Origin: CAZIOH01 sp964540815
Lineage (GTDB): Bacteria > Myxococcota_A > Polyangia > Fen-1088
Assembly: GCA_964540815.1 (NCBI GenBank)
Contig: CAZIOH010000139.1
Coordinates: forward strand, 1 to 11,978
Length of the DNA stretch: 11,978 bases
Direction of reading: 5' to 3'
Below are positions 6,480-11,978 of this stretch, piece after piece. Each line of letters begins with the position of its first letter. Position 1 is the first letter of the stretch. The position numbers were made by a program, and so were the translations under genes. The notes under the pieces are model-generated. The model had not been told where the DNA came from. It saw only the letters and a list, made by a program, of their open reading frames with translations, and did not search any database.

Positions 6480-7457
6480 TCATTCGACGTCGTCGCGCCA
6501 GCGGTGGTCGCGCGCGTCGGCCAGCGCCCGATCCAGCCGCTCCTGGAATTCCCGCGCCGAGTGGTGGCCACGCACCTGCAGCAGGCGGTTGCGCGCGGCC
6601 ACCTCGATGAGGGAGCTCACGTTGCGACCGGGGCTGACCGGAATCCGCAAGAGGGGAACCGGCACGTCCAGCACCGGATACACCATCTCGTCCACCCCGA
6701 GGCGATCGTGGCTCTCGGTCTGATCCCAGCGGATGAGCTCGAGCACGAGCTCGATCTTCTTCTCGTCACGCACCGCGGCCACACCGAACATGTCCTTGAT
6801 GTTGATGATCCCGAGGCCGCGCACCTCCATGTGGTGCTTGATGAGCTCGGAGGCCCATCCGACGAGCACGTCCCCCGAGGTCCTGCGGACCTCGACCAGA
6901 TCATCGGCCACCAGGCGATGGCCCTTCATGATGAGGTCGAGCGCCGCCTCCGACTTGCCGATCCCGCTCTTGCCGAGCAGGAGCACCCCCACCCCGAGCA
7001 CGTCCATCAGGACCGCATGGATGCTGGCGGTGGGTGCGAGGCGCAGGGCCAGGTGGTTCTGGATGACCTCGATGGCGGTCGACGAGACCATCGGGGTTCG
7101 CAGGAGCGGGACCCCGGCGCCGTCGCAGGCGCGCAGCAGGGGGGCCGGGACCTCGAGCCCCTTGGTCACCACGATGCACGCCGGGTTGAGGCCGACGAAG
7201 CCGCCCACCGAGTCGCGGGCCGCGGCGTCCGACAGGGTGGCGAGGTAGCTGATCTCCGTGGCGCCGAGGACCTGGACCCGCTCGGGGTGGACCTGGCGCA
7301 GGAACCCGGCCAGGGCCAGCCCCGGCTTCTGGATGCGCGCCACCGTGATCCGCCGCCCGAGGCCGGCCTCGCCGGCCAGCAACACCAGCCTCAGCCCCGC
7401 GCTCTCGTCGAGCAAGGACCGCACGGTGAGCAAAGGCACATTCCCGCCCAGAGTCAT
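6480..7457 (-). CDS. hprK: HPr kinase/phosphorylase
   Basis: HprK phosphorylates HPr on the regulatory serine with ATP or pyrophosphate and removes it again when phosphate is high. The 325 residues show the N-terminal HprK domain (about 8-135), then the catalytic domain with His147 in SIHAVLMD, Walker A GKSGIGKSE (162-170), ADDLV (184-188) and the family signature EVRGLGIINIKDMFG (211-225). The usual GDSG start of the P-loop reads GKSG here. The ATG at 7457 has no clear Shine-Dalgarno; a GTG at 7439 preceded by GGGCGGGAA is an alternative. The gene lies 43 bp after ptsN. Its target HPr Ser47 is encoded in the same cluster. Confidence 0.96.
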   Translation of the reverse strand: MTLGGNVPLLTVRSLLDESAGLRLVLLAGEAGLGRRITVARIQKPGLALAGFLRQVHPERVQVLGATEISYLATLSDAAARDSVGGFVGLNPACIVVTKGLEVPAPLLRACDGAGVPLLRTPMVSSTAIEVIQNHLALRLAPTASIHAVLMDVLGVGVLLLGKSGIGKSEAALDLIMKGHRLVADDLVEVRRTSGDVLVGWASELIKHHMEVRGLGIINIKDMFGVAAVRDEKKIELVLELIRWDQTESHDRLGVDEMVYPVLDVPVPLLRIPVSPGRNVSSLIEVAARNRLLQVRGHHSAREFQERLDRALADARDHRWRDDVE

Positions 7458-7500
7458 CTCGGGCGAGTGTATCCGACTCGGGGGAAAATCAACCTTCCGG

Positions 7501-7962
7501 TCAGTATTTCGCGTCCTCCTCGACGATGACCTGGTACATGCTCGAGGCGTCGGACGCGGCCATCAAGCGCTGCCGGAAGTCCGCGTCGCGGAACAGCCGC
7601 GACAGGCGGGCCAGCGCCTTGAGGTGGACGCCGGTCGAGTTGGCGGGGGCCGCCAGCATGAACACGAGGTAGGTCGGCCGCCCGTCGATGGACTCGAACT
7701 CGATGCCGTTGCGGGCCCGTCCAAGGGCGCCCACCAGGCGCCCCACCGACTCGAGCTTCCCGTGGGGGATGGCGATGCCGTCGCCGATGGCGGTGGAGGC
7801 GAGCAGCTCCCGCTCCTCGAGGACGCGCTTCAAGGTGTCCGCGTCCACCCCGGTCATGTGGCTGGCCACGTGCTGCGACAGCTCGTCGAGGACACCGAGC
7901 TTGGTCTTCGAGGCCAGATCGGAGACGATCATCTCCTGGCCGAGGAAATCCGTGACTTTCAT
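7501..7962 (-). CDS. ptsN: PTS EIIA-Ntr (nitrogen-regulatory IIA), PtsN
   Basis: PtsN is a phospho-acceptor that reports nitrogen and carbon state, classically beside rpoN, and acts by binding partners such as K+ transport regulators rather than transporting sugar. The 153 residues cover one EIIA-fructose/Ntr domain: LLASTAIGDGIAIPHGKL with the phospho-His67, then YLVFMLAAPAN and HLKALARLSRLFRD. There is no fused EIIB, EIIC or CBS domain. The ATG at 7962 follows hpf by 19 bp; no strong Shine-Dalgarno is visible, so it may depend on translation from hpf. The context rpoN-hpf-ptsN is classic. Confidence 0.95.
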   Translation of the reverse strand: MKVTDFLGQEMIVSDLASKTKLGVLDELSQHVASHMTGVDADTLKRVLEERELLASTAIGDGIAIPHGKLESVGRLVGALGRARNGIEFESIDGRPTYLVFMLAAPANSTGVHLKALARLSRLFRDADFRQRLMAASDASSMYQVIVEEDAKY

Positions 7963-7981
7963 GGGGTCGAATGCAGCGGGT

Positions 7982-8605
7982 TTATGCCGAGGCGACCCGG
8001 CCCGTCTCGATGAGCCCGTAGTTCCCGTCGCCGCGACGATAGACGACCGAGACGCCGGTGGACTCCACGTCGAGGAACACGAAGAACTGATTGCCGAGCA
8101 GGTTGAGCTGCATCACGGCGTCGTGCACCCGCATCTTGCGCACCGTGAAGGTCTCCTCCTTGATGACGTTGAAGGCGGCCGCCACCGGCGAGAGGAACCC
8201 GGTCGGAGCGGCGACCTCGGTCGGGGCGAGGGCGCCTCCGGCCGGCGGCTCCAGGGTCTCCGCCGAGAGGACGCGCTCGCGCAGGGAGACGATCTGGGCA
8301 TCGTGCGGCTTGTGGTCTCGAATCTTCTCTTTCCACTTGCGCACCTGTCGCTCGATGCGGGCGACCGCCAGGTCAATCGACGAGTACATGTCGTCGGTGG
8401 TCTCCTTGGCGTTGATGAGCAGACCGCTCGGCAGGGTGATGTTGATGTCGGCGACGTGATGGAACCCGCGCTCGACCGAGAAGACCGCGTGGGCAGCGAT
8501 GGGTTCCTTGTGAAAGTACTTCCGGATCTTCTCGAGCTTCTCTTCGGAGTACTCACGGACCGCCTGGGATGCGTCCATGTGACGAAAAGTGGTCGAGAGA
8601 TGCAT
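7982..8605 (-). CDS. hpf: Long-form ribosome hibernation promoting factor
   Basis: Long HPF binds the 30S decoding centre and dimerises idle 70S ribosomes into 100S particles in slow growth. The 207 residues have the N-terminal S30AE domain (1-100; TFRHMDASQAVREYSEEKL, GFHHVADINITLPSG), an Ala/Pro-rich linker (about 110-145) and the C-terminal dimerisation domain (146-202; VIKEETFTVRKM, DAVMQLNLLGNQFFVF, VVYRRGDGNYGLIE). The linker plus C-domain make it long HPF rather than YfiA or short HPF. The ATG at 8605 has a strong AAGGAG seven bases upstream (8613-8618), so the 48-residue extension to 8749 is rejected. It sits 207 bp after rpoN, so may have its own promoter. Confidence 0.95.
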   Translation of the reverse strand: MHLSTTFRHMDASQAVREYSEEKLEKIRKYFHKEPIAAHAVFSVERGFHHVADINITLPSGLLINAKETTDDMYSSIDLAVARIERQVRKWKEKIRDHKPHDAQIVSLRERVLSAETLEPPAGGALAPTEVAAPTGFLSPVAAAFNVIKEETFTVRKMRVHDAVMQLNLLGNQFFVFLDVESTGVSVVYRRGDGNYGLIETGRVASA

Positions 8606-8653
8606 GCCTAAGCTCCTTGTTTCCGGCGCACGGAAGACGCCAATCGCGAATCG

Positions 8654-8684
8654 ATAAAAGTGGAATGGCTCGTCACTCAGCCAA
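8654..8684 (-). promoter_or_regulatory. Candidate promoter of hpf operon
   Basis: The rpoN-hpf gap turns AT-richer around 8640-8720. On the minus strand, TTGGCT (8679-8684) and TTTTAT (8654-8659) are spaced by 19 bases, longer than ideal, and would start a transcript about 40 bases before the hpf ATG. The match is weak. Confidence 0.25.
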
Positions 8685-8771
8685 CTCTTACCTGATTTTG
8701 ACCCAAGCCGATACGTTTCACACACCGAAAAACGCACGAAATCGTGCACGAATCCGCCGCTCCGACCCGTA

Positions 8772-8794
8772 CGGGCCCGCGTCCCGCGGGCCCG
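8772..8794 (-). terminator. Perfect 10-bp GC hairpin after rpoN
   Basis: CGGGCCCGCG (8772-8781) pairs perfectly with CGCGGGCCCG (8785-8794) around a three-base loop, 18 bases past the rpoN stop. No T-run follows on the minus strand. It may attenuate or process the rpoN-hpf transcript or protect the rpoN 3' end; true termination is not shown. Confidence 0.45.
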
Positions 8795-8812
8795 CCGCTG
8801 GCGGCCCTCGGG

Positions 8813-10306
8813 TCAAAACATCTGGCGGCGCTTGCTGCTGGAGAGAATCCGGAGCTGATCGCGGTACTTGGCCACGGTGCGCCGAGCGATCTCGATGTTC
8901 TGGTCACGGAGCAGCTCGACGATACGCTGATCCGAGTGCGGGCTCTTGGGGCTCTCCTGGGCGATGAGCTGCTTGATCTTGAGCTTGACCGCCTCCGAGG
9001 CCAGATCGTCGCCATCCGAGCGGGAAATCCCCGAATTGAAGAAGTATTTGAGCTCGAAGATCCCCTGCGGCGTGTGGACGTACTTGTTGGTGGTCACCCG
9101 GGACACCGTGGACTCGTGCATCCCGATGTCGTCGGCCACGTCCCGGAGGATCAGCGGCTTGAGATAGGCGGTCCCCTTGTCGAAGAAGTCACGCTGGAAC
9201 TTGAGGATGGACTCCGTCACCTTGACGATCGTCCGCTGGCGCTGCTGGATGGAGCGAATCAGCCACTGCGCGCTGCGCAGCTTCTCCTGGACGTACTCGC
9301 GCGCCTTGCTGCCGCCCGCCAGCGCGGTCCGGTAAAAGTCGCTGATCTTCAGCCGCGGCAGGCCGTCGTCGTTGCCCACCACGAAGTACTTGTCGCCGAC
9401 CTTGTGGATGAAGACATCGGGCGTGATGTAGGTCGGCTCTTCGGTGGTATACTGGCGCCCCGGCTTGGGGTCGAAGTCGCGGATGACCTTGGCCGCCTCG
9501 TAGATCTCCTCGAGCGGCTCGTTCAGCTCCTTGGCGATGGCGGCGAAGTTCTTCTTCTCGAGGTTGGCCAGGTGGCGCTCGATGATGCCGACCACGATGT
9601 CGTCGTCGGCGCCGAAGTGCCGGGCCTGGATCAGCAGGCACTCCTTCAATGTCCGGGCCGCCACGCCCACCGGATCGAACTCCTGCACCCGCTTGAGGAC
9701 GGACTCCGCGAGCTCCACGGTCACCCCGGCCTCCTCGGCCAGATCCTCGAGGGGCTCGGCCAGGTACCCATCCGGGGTGAGGTTCCCGATCATGAGCATC
9801 GCGATGCCGTCCTCGTCCTTGGTGAAGTGGCCGAGCTTGAGCTGCCACTCGAGGTGGTCGGCGAGCGAGGTCCCTCGGGTCAAGGTCGCCTCGAGCCCCG
9901 GCAGGTCCTCGTTGTTGGACTTGTAGGACGGCATCGGGGCCGCCATGGCCTGGCTGTCGAGGTAGCTGTCCCAGTCGAAGTCGGCCACCGCCTCGGTGGC
10001 GCGGGTGTCGGCCTGGACCTCCTGGGTCGACTGGGCCTTGTCGGATGTGACGTCGGAGACCGGCAGCTCCGTCTCCCCCACCCGCTCGGCGGCGCTGGCT
10101 GCCTCGACGGAGAGGGCGGACTCCTTGCCCTGCTCGGCCGCGCTGTCGCCGGTGTCCTCGAGTATCGGATTTTCCAGCATCTCCTCGCGGACCACGTCCA
10201 CGAGCTCCATGCGCGACAGCTGCAGCAGCTTGATCGCCTGCTGGAGCTGGGGCGTCATCACAAGCTGCTGCGAGAGCTTGAGGTGTTGTTTGATCTCTAT
10301 CGACAT
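8813..10306 (-). CDS. rpoN: RNA polymerase sigma-54 factor RpoN
   Basis: Sigma-54 directs RNA polymerase to -24/-12 promoters that need an AAA+ activator. The 497 residues show all regions: the Gln/Leu-rich activator-responsive Region I (1-50; QQLVMTPQLQQAIKLLQLS), a variable acidic Region II (about 50-110), the core-binding domain with DPVGVAARTLKECL, the helix-turn-helix around 385-410 (MHESTVSRVTTNKYV from 396), and the RpoN box ARRTVAKYRD (474-483) reading the -24 element. The ATG at 10306, preceded by AGGAA, begins the conserved Region I; a GTG at 10345 would add 13 unconserved residues. The gene heads the cluster, with an intergenic repeat instead of lptB upstream. Confidence 0.97.
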   Translation of the reverse strand: MSIEIKQHLKLSQQLVMTPQLQQAIKLLQLSRMELVDVVREEMLENPILEDTGDSAAEQGKESALSVEAASAAERVGETELPVSDVTSDKAQSTQEVQADTRATEAVADFDWDSYLDSQAMAAPMPSYKSNNEDLPGLEATLTRGTSLADHLEWQLKLGHFTKDEDGIAMLMIGNLTPDGYLAEPLEDLAEEAGVTVELAESVLKRVQEFDPVGVAARTLKECLLIQARHFGADDDIVVGIIERHLANLEKKNFAAIAKELNEPLEEIYEAAKVIRDFDPKPGRQYTTEEPTYITPDVFIHKVGDKYFVVGNDDGLPRLKISDFYRTALAGGSKAREYVQEKLRSAQWLIRSIQQRQRTIVKVTESILKFQRDFFDKGTAYLKPLILRDVADDIGMHESTVSRVTTNKYVHTPQGIFELKYFFNSGISRSDGDDLASEAVKLKIKQLIAQESPKSPHSDQRIVELLRDQNIEIARRTVAKYRDQLRILSSSKRRQMF

Positions 10307-10358
10307 GGGAGCGATTTCCTGGCTGGTCCCACCCGCGCGGTCCACCCAGTCCTTTGTG

Positions 10359-10387
10359 TATGTATCACCCCATCATCGGACGGTAAA
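10359..10387 (-). promoter_or_regulatory. Candidate rpoN promoter
   Basis: On the minus strand, TTTACC (10382-10387) and TACATA (10359-10364, preceded by TGA) are spaced by 17 bases, giving a leader of roughly 45 bases. The stretch 10346-10430 is notably richer in A and T than its surroundings, as expected for a promoter region. The -10 match is only partial. Confidence 0.35.
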
Positions 10388-10430
10388 GCCAGAACCATGA
10401 GCTGGTATCATAATTGCTATAGGTCATCGA

Positions 10431-10502
10431 ATCGGGGACGTGGCTCGCTGCTGCTCCCACGTCCCCGCACCCCTCTCGCTCCGCGCGGCAAAGCCGCGCT
10501 AC
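10431..10502. repeat. Intergenic two-hairpin repeat, right copy
   Basis: This copy matches 1-72 at 67 of 72 positions. It holds two perfect hairpins: GGGGACGTGG (10434-10443) with CCACGTCCCC (10457-10466), loop 13; and GCGCGGC (10483-10489) with GCCGCGC (10493-10499), loop AAA. It lies between rpoN and pyrG. Read from pyrG it is downstream and could act as a 3'-end structure; read from rpoN it is upstream of the promoter region. Confidence 0.85.
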
Positions 10503-10553
10503 CTCGCCCTTGACACCGGGGGGCCGCGCTACACTCGCTCTTGACACCAGGGG
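10493..10553. repeat. Imperfect tandem repeat, two 30-31 bp units
   Basis: Units 10493-10522 and 10523-10553 both begin GCCGCGCTAC and contain TTGACACC followed by a G-run. The first unit starts with the right arm of the GCGCGGC hairpin, so the repeat element appears extended by partial duplication. A similar tail follows the left copy at 63-93. Confidence 0.65.
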
Positions 10554-10559
10554 CGAACG

Positions 10560-10579
10560 AGGCAGCTGAGCCCCTGCCT
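10560..10579 (-). terminator. Possible hairpin downstream of pyrG
   Basis: AGGCAG (10560-10565) and CTGCCT (10574-10579) can pair around an eight-base loop about 26 bases past the pyrG stop. It is short and lacks a T-run, so support as a terminator is slight. Confidence 0.2.
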
Positions 10580-10605
10580 GTCGGCTGAGGGCCCGCTGCG
10601 GTTAC

Positions 10606-11978
10606 TCACGCCGTCGCTTCGAGGGCGGCGGGGGGAGCGCCGCGGTCCCGCTGGTTGCGCAGCGACTGGCGCTGGCGCGAGGCGGCGCCGATGAAGGACT
10701 GGAACAGCGGGTGCGGATCTTGTGGCCGCGACTTGAACTCGGGATGGAACTGGCATCCGACGAAGTAGGGATGGTCGGGCAGCTCGATCATCTCGACCAG
10801 GCGGCGGTCCGGGGAGGTCCCGGAGAGCACCATGCCCTTGCTCACCAGGAGCTCCCGGTACTCGTTGTTGACCTCGTAGCGGTGACGGTGGCGTTCCTGG
10901 ATCTCGGAGGCGCCGTAGGCCACCGCCGCCTTGGTCCCCGGAACCAGCACGCAGGGGTAAGAGCCGAGGCGCATGGTCGCCCCCTTCTCGGTCACGTTTC
11001 GCTGCTCGGGGAGCAGATCCACCACCGGGTGCGGGCCAGCCGCATCGAACTCGGTCGAGTTCGCGCCCTTGAGCCCCGCGACGTTGCGGGCGAACTCGAT
11101 GACCGCCACCTGCATCCCGAGACAGATCCCGAAGAACGGCACGCCCTTCTCGCGGGCGTAACGCACCGCCTCGATCTTCCCCTCGATGCCGCGGCTGCCA
11201 AAGCCCGGGGCGACCAGGATTCCGTCCATGCCCTGCAAGACCGCCGCCGGACCGCTGCGCTCGATCTCCTCGGAGTCGATGTGCTTGAGGTTCACGCGAC
11301 AGTCGTTGCCGATACCGCCGTGGATCAGGGCCTCGTTCAGGCTCTTGTACGACTCGGTCAAGTCCACGTACTTGCCGACCAGACCGATGTCGACCTCGGT
11401 CTGGGGGCTCTTCAGGCGGTGAACGACCTTCTGCCAGCCGGTGAGCTCGGGTGCGCGCGACCAGATGTTCAGCATCTCGGCGATCTTGTCGTCCACGCCC
11501 TGCTGGTGAAAGCGCAAGGGGACCTCGTAGATGCACCCCACGTCCTCGGCGGAGAACACGGCGTCGGCCGAGACGTTGGTGAAGAGCGCGATCTTCTTGC
11601 GCAGCGACGGCTCGATCACCCGATCCGAACGGCACAGCAGGATCTCGGGCTGGATGCCGATCTCGCGCATCTTCATCACCGAGTGCTGCGTGGGCTTGGT
11701 CTTGAGCTCGCCGGCGGCGCTGATGAAGGGGACGAGGGTGACGTGAACGGAGAGCGAGTTCTGGTAGCCGACCTCGAGGCGCAGCTGGCGAATGGCCTCG
11801 AGGAAGGGGAGCGACTCGATGTCGCCCACCGTGCCGCCCACCTCGACGATGAGGATGTCCTCGCCCCGCGAACAGGCGAGGATGCGCTGCTTGATCTCGT
11901 CGGTGACGTGCGGGATGACCTGAACGGTCCCGCCGAGGTACTCGCCGCGCCGCTCCTTCTGGATGACGCTGAGGTAGA
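10606..11978 (-). CDS. pyrG: CTP synthase (partial, N-terminus beyond window)
   Basis: CTP synthase makes CTP from UTP with ATP and glutamine, the last step of pyrimidine nucleotide synthesis. The visible part begins in YLSVIQKERRGEYLGG and lacks roughly the first 95 residues, including the P-loop, which lie past the right edge. Present are GGTVQVIPHVTDEIK, the Mg-binding IVEVGGTVGDIESLPF, VGKYVDLTESYKSL, then the class I glutamine amidotransferase domain: APGFGSRG, the nucleophile Cys in FGICLGMQ (codon 11122-11124), ANSTEFD, and the His/Glu pair in QFHPEFKSRP near 10740. The stop TGA is at 10606-10608 after a short Arg/Ala-rich tail. Being 300 bp from rpoN, it is probably a separate unit. 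Confidence 0.97.
   Translation of the reverse strand, partial: YLSVIQKERRGEYLGGTVQVIPHVTDEIKQRILACSRGEDILIVEVGGTVGDIESLPFLEAIRQLRLEVGYQNSLSVHVTLVPFISAAGELKTKPTQHSVMKMREIGIQPEILLCRSDRVIEPSLRKKIALFTNVSADAVFSAEDVGCIYEVPLRFHQQGVDDKIAEMLNIWSRAPELTGWQKVVHRLKSPQTEVDIGLVGKYVDLTESYKSLNEALIHGGIGNDCRVNLKHIDSEEIERSGPAAVLQGMDGILVAPGFGSRGIEGKIEAVRYAREKGVPFFGICLGMQVAVIEFARNVAGLKGANSTEFDAAGPHPVVDLLPEQRNVTEKGATMRLGSYPCVLVPGTKAAVAYGASEIQERHRHRYEVNNEYRELLVSKGMVLSGTSPDRRLVEMIELPDHPYFVGCQFHPEFKSRPQDPHPLFQSFIGAASRQRQSLRNQRDRGAPPAALEATA

Noticed and set aside
4781..6571. 596-codon minus-strand frame suggesting a fusion ending in HPr
   Set aside because: Only the last 92 codons are real (ptsH). The rest is an alternative frame of rapZ and EIIA-Man, both of which are intact.
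8628..8643. Sigma-54-like promoter for hpf (TTGGC and GTGC with correct GG/GC spacing on the minus strand)
   Set aside because: The implied start near 8616 falls inside the hpf Shine-Dalgarno (8613-8618), which would destroy the ribosome site.
1..10502. Composite mobile element bounded by the two repeat copies
   Set aside because: The intervening genes are conserved core genes in a conserved order, there is no transposase or integrase, and the repeats look like independent intergenic elements.
8744..10513. 589-codon plus-strand frame opposite rpoN
   Set aside because: It is antisense to an unambiguous full-length rpoN and shows no family motif.

Overview
This is a GC-rich bacterial chromosomal window built almost entirely of recognisable housekeeping and regulatory genes. 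The order rpoN - hpf - ptsN - hprK - rapZ - EIIA(Man-type) - ptsH - ptsI, all on the minus strand, is the arrangement I associate with deltaproteobacteria (Desulfobacterota, Myxococcota) and with GC-rich relatives such as Methylomirabilota/Rokubacteria. High GC and the intergenic hairpin repeats fit those groups, but the sequence alone does not fix the phylum.

Layout, left to right. Bases 1-362 hold no convincing gene, only hairpins and repeats. An MsrP-type periplasmic methionine sulfoxide reductase (363-1328, minus) follows. It diverges from a two-gene plus-strand unit: a DUF402 protein (1402-1956) translationally coupled to D-aminoacyl-tRNA deacylase dtd (1953-2414). This unit converges on the tail of the large minus-strand cluster: GNAT acetyltransferase (2441-3040), ptsI, ptsH, EIIA-Man, rapZ, hprK, ptsN, hpf and rpoN (to 10306). 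A 300-bp intergenic stretch (10307-10605) separates rpoN from pyrG (10606 to the right edge, 5' end missing).

How the genes work together. EI (PtsI) takes phosphate from PEP and passes it to HPr His16, which can pass it to EIIA-Man His19 and perhaps EIIA-Ntr His67. HPr also carries the Ser47 site that HprK modifies. No EIIB or EIIC permease is present, so this reads as a phosphorelay that senses PEP/energy and nitrogen state rather than a sugar importer. It is linked to RpoN (sigma-54), the ribosome-hibernation factor HPF and the RNA/nucleotide-binding regulator RapZ. Junctions at ptsI/ptsH (TGATG), ptsH/EIIA (ATGA) and dtd/DUF402 (GTGA) indicate translational coupling.

The most unusual material is not coding. 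A roughly 72-bp two-hairpin element occurs at 1-72 and again at 10431-10502. A third hairpin (221-242, opposite orientation) shares the element's core and flanks but has all three variable stem pairs changed in a compensatory way. I see no tRNA, rRNA, CRISPR array, transposase or phage gene, and no gene set that clearly forms a new system.
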